Part shown: piece after piece, positions 11,907-20,258 of the stretch
Position numbering within the stretch: the stretch's first letter is position 1
How the letters are laid out: the number at the start of each line of letters is the position of its first letter
NCBI RefSeq assembly: GCF_019977275.1
Contig: NZ_AP024650.1
Coordinates: 3,782,001-3,846,000 of the forward strand
Direction of reading: 5' to 3'
From: Arthrobacter sp. StoSoilB19
Lineage (GTDB): Bacteria > Actinomycetota > Actinomycetes > Actinomycetales > Micrococcaceae
DNA length: 64,000 nucleotides
Made by a program: the position numbers and the translations under genes
The notes under the pieces: generated by a model
The model's input: the letters and a program-made list of their open reading frames with translations, nothing else
What the model was told of the DNA's origin: nothing
The model's database searches: none

Positions 11907-13010
11907 GTGTTCCTGGCAATCCGCGATATCCGCTTCGCCAAAGGCCGGTTCGCCATGATGGGCGGCGTCGTAGCCCTGATCACCCTCCTGCTGGTCATGC
12001 TGTCAGGCCTGACAGCGGGCCTGGCCGAGCAGTCGACGTCGGCCATCGACAAGCTGGGCGCGGCCGGCACCAGGCCGGTGGATACCATCGTCTTCGGCGC
12101 TCCCGGTTCCGCCACCCCCAAGGCGTCCTACACGGAAAGCTCCGTGACGGCCGCCCAGGTGGAGCGCTGGAAGAACCAGCCCGGCGTCAGGTCCGCAGAG
12201 CCGCTGGGCATTACCCAGACCCGGGCCCAGACCGTCAAGGGGTCGGGCACGGCCAACGTGGCGGTTTTCGGCGTTTCCCCGGGAAGCCCGCTGGCACCCG
12301 TTGAGGTGTCCGCCGGCACCGCGGTGCTGGGTACCTCGGTTGCGGAGGCTCTGTCGGCCGGCCAAGGCGACAAAGTCTCCCTGGGCGGCGTGGAGCTTTC
12401 CGTCGCCGCGGTGGTGCCGGATCAGTGGTACGCACATACCAGCGTGGTGTGGACGGCCCTGCCGGCGTGGGCCAGGGCAGCGCACGTGTCCGACGGCGGA
12501 CAGCTGGCGACCGTCGTCGCCGTCACCTACGCCCCGGGGGCCACGGTGGACGGCGCCGCCGTCGACGCAGCCGTGCATACAGTCAGCGCCTCACGCGCCG
12601 GGTCCTTCCAGGCGCTGGGCTCCTTCAAGAGCGAGAACGGGTCCCTGACCCTGATGCAGGCGTTCCTGTACGGGATCTCGTCACTGGTGATCGTGGCATT
12701 CCTGACCGTATGGACCATCCAGCGGACCCGGGACATTGCCGTGCTGAAAGCCATGGGTGCGCCCGGTGCCTACATCCTCCGGGACGCCCTGACCCAGGCC
12801 GCGATCGTCCTCACCGCCGGTGCCGCCGTCGGTGGAGCCGTGGGCGTCGCGGCCGGTTCCCTTGCCGCCCAGGCTGCCCCGTTCCTGCTGAACGCGGGCA
12901 CCACGGTGCTTCCCGTCGTCGGGATTGTTGCCCTGGGCCTGGCCGGCGCCGCACTGGCGGTCCGCCGCGTGACCAAGGTCGACGCGCTCCTGGCGCTCGG
13001 CGGCAACTAA
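11907..13010 (+). CDS. FtsX/MacB-type ABC transporter permease
   Basis: Permease of 367 aa with the DevC/FtsX layout: one N-terminal membrane helix (residues ~14-38), a ~200-residue extracytoplasmic domain starting around ASYTESSVTAAQVERW, and three C-terminal helices (~245-345) forming the FtsX domain with WTIQRTRDIAVLKAMGAP. The frame is open back to 11454, but GTG 11907 gives MFLAIRDIRFAKGRF, the usual cytoplasmic start of the family, with AGAGAAG upstream. It is followed 26 bp later by its ATPase. Such pairs export peptides or lipoproteins or act as mechanotransmission complexes rather than taking up solutes. Probably controlled by the divergent two-component system. Confidence 0.9.
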   Translation: MFLAIRDIRFAKGRFAMMGGVVALITLLLVMLSGLTAGLAEQSTSAIDKLGAAGTRPVDTIVFGAPGSATPKASYTESSVTAAQVERWKNQPGVRSAEPLGITQTRAQTVKGSGTANVAVFGVSPGSPLAPVEVSAGTAVLGTSVAEALSAGQGDKVSLGGVELSVAAVVPDQWYAHTSVVWTALPAWARAAHVSDGGQLATVVAVTYAPGATVDGAAVDAAVHTVSASRAGSFQALGSFKSENGSLTLMQAFLYGISSLVIVAFLTVWTIQRTRDIAVLKAMGAPGAYILRDALTQAAIVLTAGAAVGGAVGVAAGSLAAQAAPFLLNAGTTVLPVVGIVALGLAGAALAVRRVTKVDALLALGGN

Positions 13011-13036
13011 TCCACCCTTACGAAAGGAACGCCATC

Positions 13037-13741
13037 ATGCCCTCCCCCACCCCCGCTCCCCTGAGCCTGGTCAACGTCACCCTCGAATATCCGGACGGCG
13101 GCGGAACCACCACCGCCCTGGACCGGGTCAGCCTCACGGCCCCGGCCGGCCAGCTGGTTGCGCTCGTGGGCCCTTCGGGCTCCGGCAAATCAAGCCTCCT
13201 GGCCGTCGCCGCCACCCTGGTCCGCCCCTCCCACGGGCAGGTCATGATTGACGGCACCGATACCGGTGGCCTCAGGGACAAGGAGCTCACCGCGCTGCGC
13301 CGGCACAAGGTGGGCATCATCTTCCAGCAGCCCAACCTGCTGCCCTCGCTCACCGCCGTCGAACAGCTCATCATCAGCGACCACCTGCGCGGAAAGCCTG
13401 CCAAGGCGGCTCGGACGAAGGCCGCGGAACTGCTGGACGTCGTTGGCCTCTCCGCGAGCGCCAGGAAACTGCCGCACCAGCTCTCCGGCGGCCAGCGCCA
13501 GCGGGTGAACATCGCCCGGGCACTCATGGGCAGCCCCAAGGTGCTGCTGGTGGACGAGCCAACCGCCGCTCTGGACCATGAACGCAGCGCCTCGATCATC
13601 GGGCTCCTCCGCCAGGTGACCACCGGGTTCGGGGTGGCCACCGTGATGGTCACCCATGACACCGAGTTCGTGCCGCTGACGGACGTGGTGGCCACCATGC
13701 GGGACGGCAGGCTGACGGCGCCGGTGCTGACGGGGGCGTAG
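13037..13741 (+). CDS. ABC transporter ATPase (MacB/LolD/DevA type)
   Basis: 234-residue ATPase for the preceding permease. Walker A GPSGSGKSSL, Q-loop FQQPNLLPSLTAVEQL, signature LSGGQRQRVNIARALMG, Walker B VLLVDEPTAALD and switch His in VMVTHD are all present. ATG 13037 is chosen because AAAGGAA precedes it; the open frame reaching back to 12425 is overlap with the permease gene in another phase. The subfamily (MacB/LolD/DevA) matches FtsX-type permeases. A short gap (12 bp) separates it from the convergent ZIP transporter gene. Confidence 0.95.
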   Translation: MPSPTPAPLSLVNVTLEYPDGGGTTTALDRVSLTAPAGQLVALVGPSGSGKSSLLAVAATLVRPSHGQVMIDGTDTGGLRDKELTALRRHKVGIIFQQPNLLPSLTAVEQLIISDHLRGKPAKAARTKAAELLDVVGLSASARKLPHQLSGGQRQRVNIARALMGSPKVLLVDEPTAALDHERSASIIGLLRQVTTGFGVATVMVTHDTEFVPLTDVVATMRDGRLTAPVLTGA

Positions 13742-13753
13742 GGGCCCCTGTCC

Positions 13754-14506
13754 TCACCCCAGGTAGTGCACCGTAAACGCCGTCAGGAACCCCACGGCCG
13801 CGGTGAGTCCGGTCAGGTTGTGGTGCTCCTCGAAGGCCTCGGGAATCATCGTGTCCGCCAGCATGGCCAGGATGCCGCCAGCGGCAACGGAGGTGATGAA
13901 TGCGACCAGCTCATCCGGGGCGTCCTCCAGCGCCACATATCCCAGCAGCGCTGCCACTCCGCTCAGGAGCGCAATGCCGCCCCAGAGCCCGAACACGTAC
14001 CCCCTGCTCCGGCCCGCCTTCTTCATGCCGGCGGTGCCGGACAGGCCCTCCGGCACGTTGGAGATGAAGACGGCTGCCAGCATGGCAGGACTCACCGCTC
14101 CGCCGGCCAGCAGGCCGACGCCCAGGACCACCGATTCCGGGACGCCGTCCAGCAGTGCACCGACGGCGATGGCGGTGCCGCTGCCCGGATTGTCCTTTTC
14201 GGAGGGCTGCTGGTCCCCGGACCGCTTGCGGTGCTTGGCGCCGGCCCTGGCCAGGAGCACGTTGGCGCCCACGTACACCACTGCCCCCGCCAGGAAGCCC
14301 GCCACCGTGGGCCAAAGGCCACCGCCCTTGACCGCCTCGTCCACCAGTTCAAAGGCAAGGGCCGAGATCAGCACACCTGCGCCGAAAGCCATGACCGTCG
14401 AGACGATTTTGGAGGGGATGGACCACCGCCAGGACACGGCAGCTCCCAGGACCAGGGCAGCACCGGCACCGGTGCCCCATACAAGTGACATCAACCAGGT
14501 AGGCAT
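13754..14506 (-). CDS. ZIP-family divalent metal transporter
   Basis: Integral membrane protein (250 aa, about eight helices) of the ZIP/ZupT family, which moves Zn2+ and other divalent metals into the cytoplasm. The signature helices carry LLDGVPESVVLGVGL and FISNVPEGLSGT, matching the paired metal-site helices IV and V of ZIP proteins. A charged loop (AGAKHRKRSGDQQPSEKD) sits between helices III and IV where ZIP proteins keep their variable loop; it has only one His, so it is not a classical His-rich loop. The frame is open upstream to 15022, but ATG 14506 with GGAAGAGG is the only sensible start. Confidence 0.88.
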   Translation of the reverse strand: MPTWLMSLVWGTGAGAALVLGAAVSWRWSIPSKIVSTVMAFGAGVLISALAFELVDEAVKGGGLWPTVAGFLAGAVVYVGANVLLARAGAKHRKRSGDQQPSEKDNPGSGTAIAVGALLDGVPESVVLGVGLLAGGAVSPAMLAAVFISNVPEGLSGTAGMKKAGRSRGYVFGLWGGIALLSGVAALLGYVALEDAPDELVAFITSVAAGGILAMLADTMIPEAFEEHHNLTGLTAAVGFLTAFTVHYLG

Positions 14507-14675
14507 ACCTCTTCCGTCCCCAGCGCGGCGGCAATGAAACAAGGGGCAGCAGTGCACCCGGTCACCCTCCACGGGCAGAATTGATGGGATCTTGAGGCAA
14601 ACCTTGCCATCCCTAGACATTGCAGGTCCACGCTTTAGCCATAGGACCAAACCAGCTTGTGGGGAGCAGGAAGTC

Positions 14676-15152
14676 ATGGGAAGCAGAACAGCGTTGGACA
14701 ACGAGGTCACAACCGTGGGAGGCGTGCTGACGGACAAGCAGCCGCTGGATTTCCACACGTTGGGACTGGCCGGGTGCATTGACCGGCTTACCGCCCCCCT
14801 GAGGCAGCGCGGGACCTCGGTCCACTGGGATACTCCACACTGGGGCGTCGAGATCCCGGCGGACTGCGCGTCCCTCCTGTACCAGTCGGCCCGGGAGGCG
14901 CTCAGCAACGCGTTCAAATTCTCGTCCGCGTCCACGCTCAGCATCCAGCTGGCGGCTGTTGACCACGGCATCCGCTTGGTAGTGGCCGACGACGGCACGG
15001 GCTTCGACAGCATCCTCGCCAAGAGCGGGCGGCACCACGGCTACGGCCTGCGGCTCATGGCGGTCGCCGTGCAGGAAGCGGGCGGCGCAGTGGAGATCAG
15101 TTCCAGCCCCGGCCAGGGCACCAGCGTGACGGTGACGCTGCCGCTGGACTGA
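14676..15152 (+). CDS. Stand-alone HATPase_c protein (sensor kinase-like, no phosphoacceptor domain)
   Basis: 158-residue protein made almost only of a GHKL ATPase domain related to the NarX/DesK kinase family: N box YQSAREALSNAFKFS, G1 VVADDGTGFDS, G2 GYGLRLMAVAVQEAGG and the terminal SSPGQGTSVTVTLPLD. Before the ATPase there are only ~60 residues and no histidine-containing dimerisation motif or membrane segment. It is therefore either the remnant of a larger kinase or a functional ATP-binding partner, for example an anti-sigma-like or kinase-assisting protein. ATG 14676 has AGGAAG upstream. No regulator is adjacent. The bases upstream (14507-14675) contain no gene and include the divergent promoters of this gene and the ZIP transporter. 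Confidence 0.75.
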   Translation: MGSRTALDNEVTTVGGVLTDKQPLDFHTLGLAGCIDRLTAPLRQRGTSVHWDTPHWGVEIPADCASLLYQSAREALSNAFKFSSASTLSIQLAAVDHGIRLVVADDGTGFDSILAKSGRHHGYGLRLMAVAVQEAGGAVEISSSPGQGTSVTVTLPLD

Positions 15153-15184
15153 CCCGCCGGCTCGCGATGCCGGCATAAAGACTC

Positions 15185-15217
15185 GGATGCCCGCCGTTGC
15201 TGGGACGGCGGGCATCC
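15185..15217. terminator. Bidirectional hairpin terminator
   Basis: Perfect 13-bp stem (15185-15197 with 15205-15217) and a 7-base loop, between the convergent HATPase gene and the FMN reductase gene. Short T-rich stretches flank it. Confidence 0.75.
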
Positions 15218-15245
15218 GTATGCCTTATGAAGACCCGCCAGGGAA

Positions 15246-15857
15246 TCAGCGGGAAAGCTTGGCGGCGTCCGGTTCCAGGTCACCGATGTGACCGGGCGCG
15301 TTGGCGGCCAGGACCCGTGCCACGAAGGCCGCATACTCTTCCATGTAGTGGCTGAGGAACTTGGCGGTGGACCCGTCCTTGACCTCGCCGTCGTCGCCGA
15401 AAACCTTGGGATCGTACTTGACGTAGGCCTCCGGCGCATTCAGCTGCGGTGCGTCAAGGAAGCTCAGGACGGCCCGCATGGAGGACTGCATCACGGCCGT
15501 CCCGATGCTGCCAGGTGAGGCGCCGATGATGCCGGTGGGCTTGCGGGCAAAGGAGTTGGTGCCCCAGGGCCGGGATCCCCAGTCGATGGCGTTCTTGAGG
15601 GCTCCCGGGATGGAGCGATTGTATTCCGGGGACACGAAGAGGATCCCGTCCGCGGCCTCGATGGCTTCCTTGAGGGCCCGGCCCTCCGGCGGGAAGTCGG
15701 CGTCATAGTCGTAGCTGTACAGCGGGAGGTCCTTGATGGGGATCTCCGTGAATTCCAGTTCCCCGGGCGCGAGTTTGATCAGGGCCTTGGCCAGAACCCG
15801 GTTGATGGAACCGCTGGCCAGGCTGCCCACGAAATATCCGATCTTGTACGTTGCCAT
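15246..15857 (-). CDS. NADPH-dependent FMN reductase (ChrR/SsuE-like)
   Basis: Flavodoxin-like quinone/FMN reductase (203 aa) that uses NAD(P)H to reduce quinones, chromate or azo compounds in the cytoplasm. The FMN phosphate loop is GSLASGSIN near the N terminus, and the flavin-ring motif is SPEYNRSIPGALKNAIDW (~residues 76-93), followed by KPTGIIGASPGSIG. ATG 15857 has GAAAGGACC upstream. The C-terminal extension (~15 residues, GHIGDLEPDAAKLSR) is polar. It stands alone between two terminator/spacer regions. Physiological electron acceptor unknown; protection from redox-cycling quinones is the usual role. Confidence 0.93.
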   Translation of the reverse strand: MATYKIGYFVGSLASGSINRVLAKALIKLAPGELEFTEIPIKDLPLYSYDYDADFPPEGRALKEAIEAADGILFVSPEYNRSIPGALKNAIDWGSRPWGTNSFARKPTGIIGASPGSIGTAVMQSSMRAVLSFLDAPQLNAPEAYVKYDPKVFGDDGEVKDGSTAKFLSHYMEEYAAFVARVLAANAPGHIGDLEPDAAKLSR

Positions 15858-16084
15858 GAGTGGTCCTTTCCAACAGCCGGGCCGCGCCGGCTGGGTCGGT
15901 TTGGGTTGGAAATGGCGCCGTCCCAGCAGCCCGGAGGGGCGAAGAAACGGCGGTTGGTGCTCACTGCTTCACCAGTCCAGCACACAAGCCCTGCTGCGGC
16001 CAGAGTGCGTGGGAGGTCCTTGACACGTCATGGAGCGGAGCGCTGAATGAGGGGTACCGCGAATCAGCGCCACGAGGAGCAGCC

Positions 16085-16240
16085 ATGACTGAAGATCGCT
16101 CACGGAACGACGACGACGACCGGGTCCACGCTGAATCGCCCGCCGAAGGCGATCCGGACGCAGACCCTGCCGACATCCGCGTCCACTCCCAGGACCCCGC
16201 CGAGGGAGCAGACGACGACGGGGACCCCGCCAGGAAATAG
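16085..16240 (+). CDS. Small acidic protein with internal repeat (51 aa)
   Basis: Tiny, extremely acidic protein with two imperfect copies of a RVHxxxPAEG unit: RVHAESPAEGD and RVHSQDPAEGA. There are no hydrophobic segments, so it is probably intrinsically disordered. ATG 16085 has GAGGAG six bases upstream; the frame is open further back but without start signals. I do not recognise the family. The 227 bases upstream (15858-16084) hold no other gene. Confidence 0.6.
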   Translation: MTEDRSRNDDDDRVHAESPAEGDPDADPADIRVHSQDPAEGADDDGDPARK

Positions 16241-16297
16241 CCGCCCGGACGCCAGCCCCCGGCCCAGCAGCCAACCGTCCCGCCTGGCAAAATCCCC

Positions 16298-16350
16298 TTG
16301 CACGCACGCCACCTGTCTACTACGTTGTAGGTCATCGAGAAAGCGCTTTC
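16298..16350 (+). promoter_or_regulatory. Putative promoter and LacI-type operator of the PL26 gene
   Basis: The perfect 12-bp palindrome GAAAGCGCTTTC at 16339-16350 is the classic half-site pattern of LacI/GalR-family and CcpA-like repressors. It lies 50 bp before the PL26 start. A weak promoter can be read just upstream: TTGCAC at 16298, 17 bases, then TACGTT at 16321. The palindrome would then cover the transcription start. A related palindrome occupies the same position at the PL11 gene. Confidence 0.65.
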
Positions 16351-16399
16351 CCACTATCGGGACTTCCGCGCGCAGCAATCACCAGTGGAATTGGATGAC

Positions 16400-19042
16400 A
16401 TGACGGACAACACCCTCATCAGGTGGATCGACGGGCAGGCACCCGCAGAAATCAGCGGCGGAACCACGTGGGGGATGCCGTTCCCGCGCGGCACCGCGCA
16501 AGGTGTGGAGGCGTTGTCAGTTGCGGACGGCAGCGGCACGCCGGTCCCCAACCAGGCCTGGCCCCTGGCCACCTGGCCGGACGGGTCCCTGAAGTGGGCG
16601 GGCATTGCGCTGCCGGCAACGGACACGCCCTCGGACACCTATCAGGTGAGGGCCGACGGCGGCACGGCCGCCGAACCCAGCCAGCCGTCGTCGGCCGGCG
16701 CGTCCGTCACGGTCACCGAAAGTGCGGACACCCTCACCGTGGACACCGGCGTCCTGCAGATGGTGATCAACCGCGGCGGTTCCACCCTGTTCAGCACCCT
16801 TTCCCGGAACGGGCGGGAAGTTGCCCGGGACGCCCGGCTGGTCAGCCTGCTGCAGGACAGCGTCCCCGAGGGCGCGGGAACGGTTGGCCGGGACGCCTTC
16901 ACCGGCGGGGTCACCGCCGTCGTCCTGGAACAAAGCGGCCCCGTGCGGGCGGTGGTGCGGCTGGAAGGCAACCACCGTCCGGACACTCCACAAAGCGGAA
17001 AGCGGGACTGGCTGCCGTTTGTGGTCCGCTTCTACTTCCATGCCAACGCCCGCAGCGTGCGGATGGTGCACTCTTTCATTTGGGACGGAGACGCGGACCA
17101 GGACTTCCTGGCAGGACTGGGCGTGCGGTTCACGGTGCCACTGGCGGCGGAGCTGCACAACCGGCACATCCGCATCGCCGGAGCCGACGGCGGGTTCCTC
17201 GCCGAGGCAGTCCGCGGCCTCACCGGACTCCGCCGCGACCCGGGCGGGGACGTACGGGAGGCGCAGATTAACGGCCGCCCCACTCCCCCGCCGGATACCT
17301 GGAATCCTGACGTCTCGACCCGCCTCCACCTGGTTCCCACGTGGGGCGACTACACCCTCAGCCAGCTCAGCGCCGACGGATTCGAGCTGCGCAAGCGCAC
17401 CGCCGCCGGCCACGGCTGGGTGGGAATCACCGGCGGCACCCGCGCCGGCGGCTTCTGCTCCCTGAGCGATACCCACGGCGGACTCGGGGTGGGCATCAAG
17501 GACTTCTGGCAGTCCCACCCGGGCCAGCTGGACATCCGCGGCGCCGCCACCGGCGAGGCCTCGCTCACGGCGTGGCTGTTCTCCCCCGAGGCCCAGCCCA
17601 TGGACCTGCGTTTCTACCACGACGGCCTGGGCCAGGAAACGTTCGAGGAACAGCTCGACGGCCTGGAAATCACGTATGAGGACTATGAGCCGGGCTTCGG
17701 CAACCCCACGGGAATTGCCCGCACCCACGAGTTGACCCTGTTCGCCTACGATGCCACCCCGCCCACCGAAACCCTCGCGGCCGACGCCGCCTCCGCCGCC
17801 ACCCCGGCCCTGCTGCAGGCCACACCGGAGTATCTGCACTCGGCGGGCGTCTTTGGCGACTGGGATCCGGTGGACCGGAGCACTCCCGCGCGGGCCGTGC
17901 TTGAAGACCGGTTGGACTTCCTGTTCGATTTCTACGCCGGCCAGGTGGAACAGCGGCGCTGGTACGGCTTCTGGAACTACGGCGACGTGATGCACACCTA
18001 CGACTTTGACCGGCACGTGTGGCGGTACGACGTGGGCGGCTACGCCTGGGACAATTCGGAACTGTCCCCCGACCTGTGGCTCTGGTACTCCTACCTGCGC
18101 TCCGGCCGGGCGGAAGTCTTCCGCTTTGCCGAGGCCATGACCCGGCACACGGGAGAAGTGGACGTTTACCACCTGGGTCCCTGGAAGGGGCTCGGCTCAC
18201 GGCACAACGTCCAGCACTGGGGCTGCAGCGCCAAGCAGCTGCGGATCAGCACGCCGGCCTACCGGCGTTTCTACTACTACCTGACGGCGGACGAGCGCAC
18301 CGGGGACCTGCTGACCGAACTGGTGGACAGCGACCAGAACTTCCTGGGTCTTGACCCCGTGCGCAAGGTCCGCCCGGATGCCGACACCTACCGCCCCAAC
18401 CGCGGCGCACTTGGCGTGGGGCTGGGGACGGACTGGGGTTCCCTCGCCGCAACCTGGCTGACGGACTGGGAACGCACCGGCAACCCGCGTTCCCGCGACC
18501 GGCTGCTGGGCACCATGGCGGACATCGGGGCGCTCAAGTACGGCTTCCTCACCGGTGAAGCGCTGTATGACCTGGACAAGGGCCGGTTCGACTCCGGCCG
18601 CGAGCAGATCCAGGTGTCACACCTCAGCGCGGTGTTCGGCTTGGTGGAAATCTGCAGCGAGCTGGTGGACCTGGTGCCGGACCCGGAGTTCGAGCGGTCC
18701 TGGCTGCAGTACTGCCGGCTCTTTCTGGCATCGAAGGAGGAACAGGTGGAAGCCGTGGGCCAGCCGCTCGACGGCATCCATCTCACCCAGGCCCACAGCA
18801 GGCTGACGGCCTACGCGGCGGCAAGGTTGCAGGACCCAGAACTGGCAGCCCGGGCATGGGAAAGCTTTGCCGAAGGCGGGGAGCACCTGAACCACGAATC
18901 GGCCTTCACCCTGCGGAAAATCGAGCCGCCCCACGTGCTGGCGCCCGTGGACGAGGCGCCGACGGTGTCCACCAATGACACCGCCCAGTTCGGGCTGGCA
19001 GTCATCCAGAACCTGGCGCTCGTGGGCCGGTACCTGGACTGA
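16400..19042 (+). CDS. Exo-rhamnogalacturonan lyase-like protein (PL26, PcRGLX/YetA family)
   Basis: Large 880-aa protein matching the PcRGLX/YetA architecture: an N-terminal RIFT-barrel-like domain with WPLATWPDGSLKWAGIALPA (~residues 50-75), a beta-sandwich region with SVRMVHSFIWDGDADQDF (~220), and an alpha/alpha-barrel C-terminal half with WYGFWNYGDVMHTYDFDRH (~520) and HYLGPWKG-like stretches. PL26 enzymes remove disaccharide units from the end of rhamnogalacturonan I, the branched part of pectin. No signal peptide is present, so it should act on oligomers after uptake. Start ATG 16400 (MTDNTLIRW) is favoured over in-frame GTG 16385 by an upstream GGA; both are weak. It is monocistronic, with its own LacI-type operator and a strong terminator. 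Family is well supported; activity is inferred. Confidence 0.82.
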   Translation: MTDNTLIRWIDGQAPAEISGGTTWGMPFPRGTAQGVEALSVADGSGTPVPNQAWPLATWPDGSLKWAGIALPATDTPSDTYQVRADGGTAAEPSQPSSAGASVTVTESADTLTVDTGVLQMVINRGGSTLFSTLSRNGREVARDARLVSLLQDSVPEGAGTVGRDAFTGGVTAVVLEQSGPVRAVVRLEGNHRPDTPQSGKRDWLPFVVRFYFHANARSVRMVHSFIWDGDADQDFLAGLGVRFTVPLAAELHNRHIRIAGADGGFLAEAVRGLTGLRRDPGGDVREAQINGRPTPPPDTWNPDVSTRLHLVPTWGDYTLSQLSADGFELRKRTAAGHGWVGITGGTRAGGFCSLSDTHGGLGVGIKDFWQSHPGQLDIRGAATGEASLTAWLFSPEAQPMDLRFYHDGLGQETFEEQLDGLEITYEDYEPGFGNPTGIARTHELTLFAYDATPPTETLAADAASAATPALLQATPEYLHSAGVFGDWDPVDRSTPARAVLEDRLDFLFDFYAGQVEQRRWYGFWNYGDVMHTYDFDRHVWRYDVGGYAWDNSELSPDLWLWYSYLRSGRAEVFRFAEAMTRHTGEVDVYHLGPWKGLGSRHNVQHWGCSAKQLRISTPAYRRFYYYLTADERTGDLLTELVDSDQNFLGLDPVRKVRPDADTYRPNRGALGVGLGTDWGSLAATWLTDWERTGNPRSRDRLLGTMADIGALKYGFLTGEALYDLDKGRFDSGREQIQVSHLSAVFGLVEICSELVDLVPDPEFERSWLQYCRLFLASKEEQVEAVGQPLDGIHLTQAHSRLTAYAAARLQDPELAARAWESFAEGGEHLNHESAFTLRKIEPPHVLAPVDEAPTVSTNDTAQFGLAVIQNLALVGRYLD

Positions 19043-19065
19043 CACTCCTGCGTGGCACAAAACCG

Positions 19066-19108
19066 CGACGGCGGCACCTGGCCGGGTGCCGCCGTCGTAC
19101 GTTTTCCC
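19066..19108 (+). terminator. Terminator of the PL26 gene
   Basis: Perfect 13-bp stem (19066-19078 with 19085-19097), 6-base loop, then GTTTTCCCCC. It starts 24 bases after the stop codon. Confidence 0.85.
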
Positions 19109-19158
19109 CCATGACCAAGTTGGACTCTGGAAACATCCAAGATCAAAAGGTATGTTAG

Positions 19159-19169
19159 TAAGCATGCTG
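19159..19169 (+). promoter_or_regulatory. TAAGCATGCTG motif upstream of the START-like gene
   Basis: The 11-mer TAAGCATGCTG, with palindromic core AGCATGCT, lies 50 bp before the start of the SRPBCC protein. The identical 11-mer occurs in the same orientation relative to its gene just before the lipoprotein at 38717-39595. A shared regulator or sigma factor is possible; the role is not shown by sequence alone. Confidence 0.4.
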
Positions 19170-19219
19170 ATGATTCTTCCCGAGTCATTGGTTTCCGGTA
19201 GCAAAGCGAAGGAGACGTT

Positions 19220-20188
19220 ATGAGCACGAAGGTGGAAAAACGCATTCTGGTGAACGTACCGGTGAGCACCGCTTATAACCAGTGGACCCAGTTCGAGGAA
19301 TTCCCGCACTTCATGGGCGGCGTCAAGAGCGTGACCCAGCTCAGTGACGACCGGCTGGAATGGGTGGCCGAGATCGGCGGCGTCCGCAGGCAATGGGAAG
19401 CCAAGATTTTGGAGCAGGTCCCGGACCGCAAAGTTGCGTGGGCCGCGACCGAAGGTGCCACGAACGCCGGCGCTGTGGAGTTCGAGGACGTGGGAGGCGG
19501 CCAGACCTCCATCCGGCTGAGCCTCGAATACGAGCCCGAAGGCCTGATCGAGAAGGTGGGCGACAAGCTCAACGTCGTGGACCGGCAGGCGGAATCGGAC
19601 CTGCAGAAGTTCAAGGAATTTATTGAGGACGAAGGCTACGCCAGCGGCGCCTGGCGCGGATCCGTCAATGCCGGCTCAGCTGTGGGCACGCCCGGTGTTG
19701 AACATGCAGGGGGCTCCCGCGGCGATTCCGGCAAGGCCGGCGTCTCCGGCAAGGTTGCGGCCGGCGTCGGCATCGCAGCGGCTGCGGGCGCAGCAGCGGC
19801 CATGGCTGCCAGCGGCAACAAGGAAGACACCGAAACGCGTGACGTGACGGTTACGCAGACCACTCCCGCGGTCCCGGCAGAACCGGTTGTGCCCGCGGAG
19901 CCCCTCACCACCGGCGCCACCACCGGCAGCGCCTACCCGGGCACGGGGACAACTGATACCACAACCCCAGGCACGACGTCGGGGGCCGGCTCCACCGGCT
20001 CGGTCGCCGACCTGGGCGATGACAGGATCGGCCACGCTTTTGACCAGACCAACGGCCTCGTGGACACCACCGGCGAGTCCGATGACACGGTTGCCGGCGA
20101 AAACCTGAGCGCCGGCGAACGGCGCGAGGACGACAGCAACGCCGACGGCGGCCTTCCGCCTGTGGGTGGCAACCTCGGCGGCCACTGA
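19220..20188 (+). CDS. SRPBCC (START-like cyclase/dehydrase) protein with long disordered tail
   Basis: The first ~145 residues form a polyketide-cyclase/dehydrase-like SRPBCC domain (VNVPVSTAYNQWTQFEEFPHF; later VPDRKVAWAATEG), a hydrophobic-pocket fold that binds lipids or aromatic molecules. The remaining ~175 residues are a Gly/Ala/Thr/Pro-rich tail with one Ala-rich segment (KVAAGVGIAAAAGAAAAMAA, ~175-195) that could sit in or near the membrane. Repeated TTP/TTG stretches and an acidic end (GERREDDSNADGG) follow. Start ATG 19220 has GAAGGAG at ideal spacing. Proteins of this domain in actinobacteria are often stress-related or associated with the membrane, but I cannot name a ligand. A 15-bp-stem terminator follows. 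Confidence 0.85.
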   Translation: MSTKVEKRILVNVPVSTAYNQWTQFEEFPHFMGGVKSVTQLSDDRLEWVAEIGGVRRQWEAKILEQVPDRKVAWAATEGATNAGAVEFEDVGGGQTSIRLSLEYEPEGLIEKVGDKLNVVDRQAESDLQKFKEFIEDEGYASGAWRGSVNAGSAVGTPGVEHAGGSRGDSGKAGVSGKVAAGVGIAAAAGAAAAMAASGNKEDTETRDVTVTQTTPAVPAEPVVPAEPLTTGATTGSAYPGTGTTDTTTPGTTSGAGSTGSVADLGDDRIGHAFDQTNGLVDTTGESDDTVAGENLSAGERREDDSNADGGLPPVGGNLGGH

Positions 20189-20209
20189 CCCGTCCCAACC
20201 CAAGAACCA

Positions 20210-20247
20210 GCGCCGCCCGCCTTTCCCCCAAAGGCGGGCGGCGCTTT
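20210..20247. terminator. Bidirectional terminator
   Basis: 15-bp perfect stem (20210-20224 with 20230-20244), five-C loop, then TTT. It separates the START-like gene from the convergent amidohydrolase gene. Confidence 0.85.
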
Positions 20248-20258
20248 GCCGTCACTGC

